In this document: positions 1 to 11,300 of the stretch, piece by piece
How positions within the stretch are numbered: the first letter of the stretch is position 1
Layout: each line of letters opens with the position of its first letter
Assembly: GCA_964247055.1 (NCBI GenBank)
Contig: OZ176056.1
Coordinates: 8,246,001 to 8,310,000, forward strand
Direction: 5' to 3'
DNA: 64,000 bases
DNA from: Paragordius varius
Taxonomy: Eukaryota; Nematomorpha
Position numbers and translations under genes: made by a program
Notes under the pieces: model-generated
What the model was told of the DNA's origin: nothing
What the model saw: the letters and a program-made list of their open reading frames with translations, nothing else
Databases searched by the model: none

Positions 1-279
1 TGTAAAAGATTTAGCCAGACTTGTCTTTTTTTAAAATTTGGAAAATTGCTACATTGTAAGCTGATGTGGCCTTAATTCGTTTAATTGAATCAAATTGATA
101 ATTAAAAAAATATAAAGACATATACTGATTTTTAAATCGAAATCGTTGTCAATTAGTTTTATTTAAATTTCCTCCAAAAAACATCACAGTTTGTAAACCA
201 TTAATTCAATTGAGAAAATTTTTACCGTTTTTTCTTAGACTTTTGATACGATCTTAAATTTTATATAAATGCCTAATAG

Positions 280-318
280 ACAATATTACCCAATACATTC
301 CGGTCAATGCTACTCAAG
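280..318 (+). CDS. Gene B exon, 39 nt, phase 1-1
   Basis: Preceded by a TAATAG acceptor and followed by CAAG/gttgta. Read after two bases it gives NITQYIPVNATQ, with sequons NIT and NAT. The acceptor lacks a strong pyrimidine tract. Confidence 0.5.
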
Positions 319-3300
319 GTTGTATTTATGTTTCCTTTTGATTATAAATTTTTAAGTATGTCTATTTACTAAAAAACCAAATTAATGTTGGTTTTAATCT
401 CAATACGCGGTATTAATTCAAATATTTTATTTGCAGATCACAGACAATTGGTAGCGAATTCAACAATGACACACTCAAACAAAGAGCTTAGTAAGTTACT
501 TTGGATAAATTTTATGTGAGAATCAATCTACCATACCAAATCAAATTTAAGTCAAAAATTATTTAAGACTTTGGCCCTACGCTTTTAAAATAATGTTGTG
601 AATTAAGAATAGCAAAAAAATTTCATCCTTGAAAATAATTTGGATATATTTCCTTTCGATACGGTTCAATGCCTAAAATCTATTTTTGCCTTGTAAAGAT
701 AATTAACAAAACCACAATAGTGCTGCATTCATAGGCAATCCGAGCGGTTATTAATTTAGGGTTATATAAATTTTATTATCTATTATCAAATTATATATAC
801 AGTGAGATGTCCTTTTATGCGAAATCCCACAAATTTTATATATGCAAATTAAAATATTCTGTCAACTCAACCATTTTTAATAAATATAAAACGAACATTT
901 TAAAAGCTTTGTATATCACTTTCTAAAAAACCGTACAGTCACAGGCTAAAACTAGATATTTATACATTATATTATCAAAAATATTTTTGAAAAATGCAAA
1001 TCGAAATCAATTATATGCCTGTTTACGTGATAAGTTTCAATTATTCAATCCGAATGACTCTTAATAAATCATGTTTACATTCTTGGCAAAATTTGTAAAA
1101 AATGTTTTGATAATTTGAAAGGAAAAAAAACAGAAAATTAATTTATTCGATCTAAATTGTTAAACTTTATAAATAACGGATATTTTACAACATTAAAACA
1201 GTAAGCAACCACAAAAAACTGTACAATACAGGGATATCTTTATGACGCACTCAAATAAATTTTTACTAAATTAATTGATATTAAATTTTTGACTATTGGA
1301 TATTGTTCCCCTCCTATTATTTATAATTCGATGAAAAAATAATTTAAAATACCTCTTAAAATTAGTAAATGACCTATAAAAAATTCATGCAATAAAAATA
1401 TAAATTATACGGGCGAAACGTAAAAATATACAATTTTGATAAAAAAATATTTTTACGTTTTGTCTCTGCATAATTTCAAATTTTACTGTAAATTATTAAA
1501 TTTTTATTTAATTTTTAGATCAAATCCAAGATTTTTTACCCGATACTATACAGTCTAATGTAGAGTCTAATGTGAGGCAAGGTTGTTTCATATATTAATT
1601 TTTAATATAAAAAAAAATTACTAATTATTTAAAATTAGAACAAATCCAAAAAATAAAAAGTATAAAATATATATGATATATTCTATAAAACATTTTTGAA
1701 AGAGTTATTGATTTATATTGAACACATAAAAATGTAGAGAAATACGGATGGGTAATTTAATTCTTCTGCTTGCAAATTTATACCGTTGTATTCGATTTAT
1801 TTATATTTTTAAAGTCTAAAAACAATTATAATGATATTTTATTTAATAATAGTTTAGTAACGCCTATATAAAATATTAATTTTTTTTCGATTCTTTTTTT
1901 TTGATAAATTTTAAAATTGTGGAATTCCATTACCCTGAAAATTTTATAATTAAAATCAAATACGGAAAAAATATTTTTTATACCATTAAATATATACCAT
2001 CAATTTAAATTTACCCTTAAACAATTTAAATTCAACCTCGAACAATTTAGATTCACCTTTGAACAATTCAAATTCACCCTAAAATAAGTTATATTTTGGG
2101 CTAATATAACTCATCATATTATGAAATATATTTTTACGACATGTTTATTATTTTTTCAGCATTATTTTAATTTTAAACAGAATTTATAATTTACAAATAC
2201 TAAAAATAAAGGTAATTTTTAATCATTGAAAAACGACATAATTTATTTTAGGGTGAATTTAAATTGTTAACTGTAAATTATATTTCATTTATATAACTAA
2301 ATATATATATGTATAAATCTAACATAAAATAATTTATTGAAACAAATATAGAATGATGTCGATGATGTTGAATCATCTGATGGTAAACATATTAATTTTT
2401 ACCATAAATGAGCCTCCTTAATAACTGTTACAAATATATTCTTTGCTAAAATATTTTTTTAATTAAGTGAATTAGTGTTTATGTTTAAAATAAATATTTT
2501 AATATTCAAATCATGATAAAATAGGATCATTTAAGATAACAAAAGTTTTATATGTATGTATTTGTTAATTTTAATGTTCGATAACTAGAAATAATAATTA
2601 ATTTTGTAAACTTGTGTTTTAATAAAGCACAATCTGAAAAATAGAAACATGGTTTGATTTTGATGCCTTTCATGTAGTTTATTTTGTATAGGCTGAAATC
2701 CAAATATATCAGGTGTTCGTATATTCTAAGTTGCTAAGATTATGCTAGACTATAAAATATTTTTTAGTGTAAAATATATTTTTAGATAAATTGATTTATT
2801 ATAGTTTTACAATTTATCAATTATTATTTTATTTAGATTTTACCACCATTCGATTCAAAAGTAATAATTCATATTTGATCCATAATAAAAATGAAATAAA
2901 TCTTAGTTTTTTAGGTAATTTTAGATATAAACAGCATAGTTGCATTTTGAAAATTATGTTACCTTATTACACCACAAAGAATTCATTCACTTTTAACTAT
3001 AATGAATTTATAATATTTTCACCATATAATTTCAATCAATCTTTTAACAAACGGTAAATTTTTAGACATTAAATCCAGTTTAAAGCAAAGACTACAAAAT
3101 TTAACCAATATAAGTTTATCTAACTATATTAATTAAATTTTTATAAATGATCATTTGAAAATCTTTAAAGTTTGCTCTACCATATTTAACATATAGCTAA
3201 ATTTTAGTATTATTACTGATACTGCGATATTTTTGTATGTCAAGATCTTGAATTACCTCAGAAACGCTTTTTATTAATAATTTATGGTAGTTTAAGTACT

Positions 3301-3516
3301 GAAGCTTATATCAGTCGATGTTAGAGCCATTTTTAACAATTCAAATTTTTTATATTATATTTACCAGATAAAGAGGACTGAAACGAATTCCGAAATTTAT
3401 GATTTATATATATTTATATATTTCTATATTGTGCTTTTATATTAAAATCATGTAATTATTTTATATTTATAGCTAATTTTAATGGAACTGAAACCGATAA
3501 AGACCCCATCGCATGA
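280..3516 (+). CDS. Gene B: 3' part of a micro-exon gene, function unknown
   Basis: I do not recognise the family. Small exons on the plus strand are each bounded by AG and GT: 280-318 (39 nt), 437-490 (54 nt), 1519-1571 or 1581, 2352-2382 and the terminal exon 3473-3516. The first three join in one frame with codons split after base 1, giving NITQYIPVNATQ, then HRQLVANSTMTHSNKEL, then QIQDFLPDTIQSN. The tail is hydrophilic and carries several N-glycosylation sequons (NIT, NAT, NST, NGT), which suits a secreted protein. The start and any signal peptide would lie left of the window. It is convergent with gene A, whose stop is 4.8 kb away, and has the same exon style, so it is probably a member of the same broad class. 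Splice sites are judged by eye only. Confidence 0.6.
437..490 (+). CDS. Gene B exon, 54 nt, phase 1-1
   Basis: A strong acceptor (ttttatttgcag) and a consensus donor (gtaagt) bound this 54-nt stretch. After two bases it reads HRQLVANSTMTHSNKEL. It joins the next exon through an AAT codon. Confidence 0.65.
1399..1490. mobile_element. ACGGACAAAACGT MITE, short copy
   Basis: Inverted ends attatacgggcgaaacgtaaa and tttacgttttgtctctgcat lie only about 40 bp apart. Confidence 0.6.
1519..1581 (+). CDS. Gene B exon, 53 or 63 nt with two possible donors
   Basis: The acceptor is tttaatttttag. After two bases the exon reads QIQDFLPDTIQSN, continuing to VESN. One donor (gtgagg after 1571) ends it in phase 0 and would feed the 2352 exon. 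A second donor (gttgtt after 1581) ends it in phase 1 and would splice straight to the terminal exon. Either route keeps the frame open. Confidence 0.6.
1994..2276. mobile_element. ATACCATTT-family MITE, copy in a gene B intron
   Basis: ataccatcaatttaaattta, four acccttgaacaattc-type units, a unique middle, then the inverse agggtgaatttaaattg unit at the right. Confidence 0.6.
2352..2382 (+). CDS. Gene B exon, 31 nt, acidic
   Basis: Between caaatatag and gtaaac. In phase 0 it reads NDVDDVESSD and ends one base into a codon, matching the terminal exon. It is used only if the 1571 donor is used. Confidence 0.5.
3473..3516 (+). CDS. Gene B terminal exon with stop
   Basis: The acceptor ttatatttatag is followed after two bases by NFNGTETDKDPIA and a TGA at 3514-3516. 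The phase matches a phase-1 predecessor. No clear polyadenylation signal could be singled out in the A+T-rich downstream sequence. Confidence 0.6.
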
Positions 3517-4029
3517 TTGATTATATGGTTCTCGATTTTTGTTTAATATGTAGGAATTATATTCACCATTTAATTTTCTGCAATATAGATTAAAAAGATC
3601 ATCCATTTAATAACCAATTACCTATTCAATATGGGATCAAGGGACATTGATTTTTTTAAAAAACATGGGATTTTTTATATCAATAATTTGATGGAATGAT
3701 TACATAATAAATGAGTTAGTTTTTTTAACTTTTATTGTTTCAGCAATAACTAAAACAACAGTTTGCGCCTACGTTAAAATTAAAAAAAATGGCACATGTA
3801 ATATATTTATAATGTAATAAATTAATTAATTTATCTATAATAGCTTTAAAACTATTTTAGAAAATTAGACAACTTTCTATGTCTTAAGGTCTGTTACATC
3901 ATATACTTTCGCTTTAGTATTTGATAAGATATCTTATAGGTAGTAGACTGCCATTGAATACTCCTTAAAGTATGAAGGATATATAAATATTTCTTGAGAT
4001 GTGCCCTAAGGATGTCTTTGAATTATTTT

Positions 4030-5276
4030 GGGTGGAGTGAATAAAAAAAAGGAAACCCTTTAAGTGTTTTCTATGCTCGCTTTTTCAAAGAAAGGGTTTC
4101 CTTATAATTCACATAAAAAACACATCTGATTAACTCTCGAGTTCCCTTAAACCATGCCTAAAACCGATATAAATGTACCTGAAGAAAAATTAAGACTTCT
4201 TCTTGCAAAGTATAATATTTAATATTTTAGATATCCCATAGTTTTAAACAAATCTATGGTACCGTATATTGTAATTTAAAAAAAAGAAGCTTATAAAAAT
4301 CTACAAAATGATTTGTTGACAGAAACAAAGAATTATTATGAGATTGATCAGGTTTAGCGATAGATATGAAAACTTCAATCAAAAAAATATGAATTAAATA
4401 ATACAGGAAACGTTGTCATAAAAGATCGCACGAAATCAAAGAAAATTTTCCTAAATTCTAAAGATCACACAGAATCGGAAGAATTTTTCAATTTTTATGA
4501 CAATTAAATCACATTTTATGATATTAAATAATAAATAGATTAAAGTTTATTTACACATTTTTTTATGATAAAATAATAGTTTTTATACAAATTTTCATTT
4601 GACAAGAATCACATAAAAAACTGATTGACTTTAAATTTTTGAGGCTTGCATACAATAAGAAATGAGATTTGTTAAAATGTTTACCCCAAAAACTAGCTTA
4701 ATAGTAATTTGATTCCCGGGATCTGCGACAAATCTTAAAAAAATTCTTATTTTTGTCTCCTCAAAACTTCCTCTTCTTTAATCGAAATCAGGGAAAAGTA
4801 TTTTGTCATAAAGATTATTGTTTGATTATTAAATCGTAGAATTAGTTTTATAGATAATTGATTCTCATGCATATTATATGTTTTTTTGTTTCTTATCTAA
4901 GATCGTTGAGCAAACATTTACTACACTGTATTACAAATATACTAGAAAAATCTAAAATATATAAAAATAACTTTGAATATTGAAATTTAAACTTATCGAA
5001 TCTAATATCAAAACCGTATTAGCTCTAATTGCCTTGTTTGATCCTCTACTATCGATTGTTATAAAATTTATAAATATTTAAGGATGGTATTTAGCATCCT
5101 AAAAAATATGTAGGGTTTCCTTTAATATATTTTTTTATTCACTTAAAACAAGTGTTTCCTTAAAAATCTAATGTTAATTTTTTTAGGGTTTCCTTAGCTT
5201 TTTATTCACTCCAAATTAAGGAATCTCTTAAAAAAGATAAGGAAAGAGTGTTTCCTTTTTTTTATTCACTCCACCC
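4030..5276. mobile_element. 1.25 kb non-autonomous element with terminal inverted repeats
   Basis: The left end GGGTGGAGTGAATAAAAAAA is repeated inverted at the right end (finishing in ttattcactccaccc at 5276), with the match running about 27 bp. Inside each end are further copies of a tttcctta...attcact motif (around 4090, 5150, 5190 and 5210), so the subterminal regions are themselves repetitive. An ATG at 4154 opens 22 codons (MPKTDINVPEEKLRLLLAK) before a stop; what follows is frame-broken. The superfamily is not recognised and no convincing target duplication could be read. It lies between the convergent genes B and A. Confidence 0.75.
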
Positions 5277-5949
5277 TTTATTCTATAATTCAACTTTTAC
5301 AAAATGTTCGGTTTATTGGTTTTATACTTAATCATAATTAAAATTTAGGACAAAATACACGCTAATGAAATTAGATTACTCTAATATTACGGATTATTTG
5401 TCCATAAAAATTCCTATTATTAGAGAGACAGTAGGATGAGTTTAAAGAGTTCAAAATTGCGCGCCTAAATTATATAATTAACTTTTTAAATAGGTTGCAT
5501 TTAGGCAATATATGCGGACATTACTAAGCGAAGGAAAGGAAAGTGCTGTCTATTTTGGAGAAACATAATCAATAACAAAGTAAAAATATATTCCATACAG
5601 TTTTAATTAAGGAAATACTATCAATTCGGAGTTATCATCAAACAGTTCATGCCTAAAGAAATTTTATTTGCATGGAATTATTCATAGCGTATGAGAGTTG
5701 GAACGCAAAAAATACCTGAGAGATGGTTTGTGTTGAAAAAAGAGGCTCTTTAAATGCAATCAGGACATACGGAATTTTCTATACCGGTAAATATAAAAAA
5801 GTTGAACATTAAATCAATTTAGAAACATCGATAGATGATTTTTAAAGTATAACACTAGACAACCACAAATTTTAACTTTTTTGAAGTACGATCCTTGTAA
5901 ATTTAAAATTTATTGCATACATAAATAGTATATTGAAATAAATTGGAGC

Positions 5950-6425
5950 ACCCAGGAATTTTTTTATTAGGTAACAGAAATTTTTGGCCCTGATTTGATA
6001 TTAACTCTTTATTCTCTTATGGAGTAGATTTATATAAACAGATTTGATATTTGAATGTGTTAAAAAGTATTCAAGGTTTTAAGCCAAATTAAAACATATG
6101 CCTTCTTTAGTTTTTTAGGCGCATTATACAATTTTTTTTTGAGAAAAAACAACATTGTAAAAAATCCTCATCTCAAAAACTTTTATGTCACCTTCTTCTA
6201 TAAATTTTTTAATTGCTAATGCATTAGTTAAATAAATTTAGTTATGATTAGAAAATGTAATCAAACTTTATAAAGTGACATTTTACCATCAAAAAACGTG
6301 ATACATTTTAATTTTAATAACTGTTCGTTTCAATCGTGTTTTTAAGCTGTTTCAACTTTAGAGCTCACAAAACTGTAAAAAATATAAGCGTTTTTAATCT
6401 TTAAACCACAAAATGCCTCTTTTAT
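5950..6425. repeat. Dispersed repeat R4, copy 1
   Basis: Shares an interior (cctcatctcaaa..cttttt, then taattgctaatgcattagtt) with copies near 11.32-11.76, 13.38-14.24 and 20.80-21.20 kb. The three gene A copies lie in introns. No coding capacity seen. Confidence 0.5.
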
Positions 6426-6429
6426 AATA

Positions 6430-8363
6430 TTTAATATACATACATGTTTAAAATTAGCTCAAAAAAACCCTAAAATTCAGCGTTTATACCCGTACTAGTT
6501 TTTCGCCACAATATAAAATGACCATTTTGTTTTGTTTGTAAGATAGATAGATAGAGCTCTTTATTAAATGACACAGATTCAATAAAATAAAAACTTTTTA
6601 TTATAAAGTTAGATATAATTTTCTGTCAGTTTTCTCTTTTTGAAAAATTAAAAAAACCCGTATTATCACGAAAATTTGATTGGGGGAATCAAAAATAATC
6701 TCAGATTCGGATTTGGAACACTGAAGTAAGTCTAAATTTACAATTTTGAGTGGTGGTACTCAAAATAAATTTGTTGACTGGTGCTATCGATTTTAAACAT
6801 ATTTTCATTTTATAGAGTATAATTTACTCTTTCGAATAATTATAACAAATGGGGGGTTGTTGTATATTGTAAAAAAACATATAAGTAAAATTTTGATAAA
6901 GAGATGGCATAAATATACTGTACCATAACAATCTTAAAATGTTATTAATTATTAAAAAATACAAAAACTTGAGTGACAGAAAAATTTGTTGCCTAGTGTA
7001 ATAATTTAGAAGATGTTGGACTTAAAAAAGTTATAATTAATTTTGAGTTAAAACTTATTTTTACAGAATTAGCAGTTTTAAACAGTCCATATCAATGAGC
7101 TCAATTGAGAAGTAATCACTATAATAAAAATATGAATGGTGTTAACAAAAATAATTACAATTAATTAATGATTATATTTGAGAACACTTTTTTACTATAT
7201 ATATTTAGAAATGTAAACTTGTCTGAATTAAATACGAAGAAACATGATTATTATCAAATCAAGACCCTTGAAATTTTTGTTAAAGTAATTCATATGGTAT
7301 TTTAAATAGAAAATTCCAATTTTTTTCAACGTATAGAAGGAAATCCCAAAAACTTCTTTTGAGTTAATCTGCAAAAATATATAGAATACTTTCTAAATTA
7401 GAAAATTTTCATTTATGATAGATAATTAAGATTGGTAATACATCTTTATAATTTATTTAATATTACAAGGAACATTATTGTGTAAAAATATGCATTCTGA
7501 AAATACTGAATTTTATAAATATTTAAGGCCAATTTAAATATTTTTATTAAAATTATCGGTTATTCTAACTATAGCTGTTGGTATTTTATTGGAACTCTCG
7601 TTTAAAAAAATGTTAAGCAATAAACACTTTGAACAAGAAAATTTTAAACATATTAATATGTAAATATCGCCACTGAATAAATCTAGAATATTTTTTTATC
7701 ATATTTACTCTAAATAATATCAGCATTTGCATATTAATCATATTAAATCCTGGCTAAATTAATATAATCTAGAATTTTCTTAACAAATGATAATTCATGT
7801 CTATAAACCAATTTTTACCAATCATTTTGTTACCGATAAATGCCAGCGTAAAAAACAACATAGCTATCAATAATCTCATTTATTAAAATATTGTAATATA
7901 AAAAAATCACAAAATTGTTAATAATCCAAATAATAAGCCCATGATTAATGTTATAAAATTTATAAAAAAGTTGAATTTAAAGTAAGCATGTGGTTAAATG
8001 TGTCTGGCTTTTGCTATCCCTAAATACAAAATAAAAAAAATTATATTTAAATTAAAATTATTCAATGTTTTTTGAAAATGCATTCATAATTTTTTGGAAC
8101 GAATACACTTAAGGAACTGATAAATACATATTTATTATATACACAAAATCTAACGGTAATATCTATAAAAATTATCTTTTATACATACTTAACTCGTATC
8201 AAACGTTTAGTCCAAAATTTTATTTAGTTTATAAATTAGTTGTATGTGAAAATAAATTTATATCATCAAGAAATACATTGCATTGATTTAACGATGGTAG
8301 CAATTTTTAACCATTTGATTTTTTATATAACTTTAATTATAAAATAATCATCAATATTACTTA
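6430..8363. other. A+T-rich intergenic sequence, no gene seen
   Basis: No exon with paired splice signals and no element ends were found here. A short GATA run lies near 6540. It includes the 3' flank of gene A. Confidence 0.4.
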
Positions 8364-8395
8364 TTAGGAAGGTTGTTGTTGACCTTGTTCAAGAC
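8364..8395 (-). CDS. Gene A terminal exon with stop
   Basis: The acceptor tgaaaattag is followed, after two bases, by LEQGQQQPS and a TAA (8366-8364). The phase matches the preceding exon. Confidence 0.65.
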
Positions 8396-11300
8396 CTAAT
8401 TTTCAAAAATATTTTTAATAAGTTAAATATATATATATAATATATAGTGAAAAAAAAGTTATCTAGAAATATATATAAATATATATTCGTCTTTCAATCG
8501 GATTGTTCTTTTACATTGCTAGCAATTTATATATTATTAATAAAAAGAGCAATATTAACCCTGGGTATAAAATATTAAGACCTATGAAACTACGTTACAT
8601 AGTGGTAAAGAAATAATTCAAAAAAACCAAATATTCGCTATATTCTAAGGCAAAATGGCTGAATTGTCATATTTTATACAATAAATGCTTGTAATTATGT
8701 AAGTTTCCAAGTTAATAAAGCAAATTGTCAAATCAGGGAAATTATTTTAAAGAGTATAAAATTTGATAAATATATATATGGGCTTAAATTGTGAATAATA
8801 AATAATTAAACTTGAGAATTATATTGCACATGGTTTTACTGACTTAGCCCTTTTGCAAAAACATATGATTAACCCGTTCGGTATTTAAGATGGAATTTTA
8901 AATTTAAATTTCAAATTTAATCGAACGGTAATTATCAAATGTCGAGAACTAGCCCTATAATACATATAATTATACTAGGCATAACCGCCTTAAACCAATA
9001 TTTAAAATTCTTTGAAATACTGTTTTCATATGATCTGATTTTTGCATTTTAGCACTTTGTTATTTCGAACGTTATTGAAATATGCCTTTTAATTTATTTT
9101 TTAGTATACTCGATTCACAAATATACACCATTCCCGATTTTGGATATAATAGATAGCGGAATTTTTAAAACTGGCTACTTAATATAAGTCAGTTTAAATA
9201 TTATTATGCTCGTTTTGTGAGTTGTTTATATATATTTCTCTATCAAATGTGATATTAATTTCGTTTTAAACATATAATCTTGTATGAAAATTATTTTTAT
9301 GTACCATCACTTTAAGAGTGTTTTTGAACACTTCAAGTAGCTTCTTAACATTTTAGTTGGTCCTTGAAATTACATTATGGTCCTTTACATTTTATTGTTT
9401 TAACTTTTATAAATCATATCGTGTATAATTTAATGATTTTATTATTTTAATCTATTTTCTTTATTTAACATAAACTTTTGAATCAATATCATTTAAAATC
9501 ATTCAGAAACCGTATATCTTCTTTCCTTTCTTAGAAAATTTTTTTATAAACATATAACGCGTAAATTAAAAATATATTTCTGGGTTATTAATTAATTTAT
9601 TTTAAAAATTATAAGGTAATTAATTTGTTACATTGGGAAAAATTAGTTTTAAACAAATGTTTTTGAAGAAAAAAATAAATTTTTCAAATATATAATAAAA
9701 AAAGTAAATTGTGTTAAAAACAATAATACTTAAATAGTAATTAAAAATTTAAGAACAACTTCAAGTGTTTACCTTGATTTAAAAATCTACCTTATGTTCA
9801 CTTAACAACTTGAAGTGTTCAAGGACACTCTTGAAGTGCAAATGGTTTACATATCGTTTTATGCAATGTTTTTTATGATACGAATAGTGGTTTAATACAG
9901 CTATTATATTTATGATTATACTCTGAATGTTATAAAAAAGGCAACAAATTTTTTTTTATATCCTTTAATGCTTTGCATTCAGTTTAAGGTAAATGATTAC
10001 TCACTTTAAGTCATAAAGTTTTTTTTGGCTTATTTAACGAGTTTTAGCATTATCGGTTAATAAACATTTTATCACTTTTGTGTTCGGCAAATAAATATTT
10101 TTGTATCCTATTCTCAACATGAATAATCCTTGAAAATAATAAATTGGAAATTCAAAATTTTATGAAAATATAGGAGTAATACAAATTTTTTAAGACATAC
10201 CCGTTTGTCCTTCATCCGTTGTTCTTTCCCCAGGTAATGCGTTTCCTTCATCCTCAGCTAAAGGTGTAATACATTTTAATCAGGGGTGTTCACAAAATTT
10301 TTCTGAAGCCCGCGAGAAAACAAATACAAAAGTTTAAATAATTAGGAAAAATGATTTTAAACATTTTTTTTGAATAATCTTTTCAAATTTTGGCCATGAA
10401 CTAGTAAAATTACTTCATTATGCCTAAAATCTAAAAAAATATTTGTTTAATCCCAAAAATTTTGCGATTGCGGCCCGGGAATCCAATTATGTTGGACACC
10501 CTTGATATAATACTTTGTTGAAATAATAAATAAATTGCACATATTAATTATAGAATCGATATAAAGTTAAAACTAAAACCATTTACAATTCAAATTTACC
10601 CTTAAACAATTTATATTACCCTTGAAGAATTCGATGTCACCCTCAAACAATTCAAATTTACCCTCAAATATATTATATGTTTTTCAAGATTAAAAATTAC
10701 CTATATTTTTATTTATTTTTGTAAAATAAAATTTTTAAATTAAAATAATGAAAATATAAAAACTATGCCATAAAGATAGGTTTTATATTAACAATGAGTT
10801 AAAATGGTTCGAAAACACATAATTTATTTTAGGGTGAATTTGAATCGTTTAGGTTTAAATTAAATTTTTTCAAGAGTAAATTTGAACTGCAAATGGTATA
10901 TGTTTTACCTTGAGTGAAAACTGATGTTAGGTCATCCAAGACTTGAGTCTATATTTTATATAACATATTAATGTATTGTATAAAAAGGTAATAAATTTTG
11001 ATGTTTACATTTCCGAATATTTCTAAATAAATTAATAAATTTGGATATAGGTATTATATTATAAATAAATAAAAATATTAAATAAGTGTACGTGTCTTTT
11101 CCTCCTCAGTCATACCTAAAATATAGATATTTGTTTTAAGACAAAAATACAAAGTAAAATTAAATGATAAAAATTTAAAATAGATTATGAAATCAAAGAA
11201 AGTTTTGATCAATCCATAGTAAAATAATTAGAGTTGCAAAGTATGTTTTTTATAGAATTAAAAATATTACGATGAGGTTGATTTTCTAGATCGGCGGGAT

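Noticed and set aside
2692-2712. 21-nt candidate exon of gene B (plus strand)
   Set aside because: Good borders, but the phase set by its neighbours gives an immediate stop.
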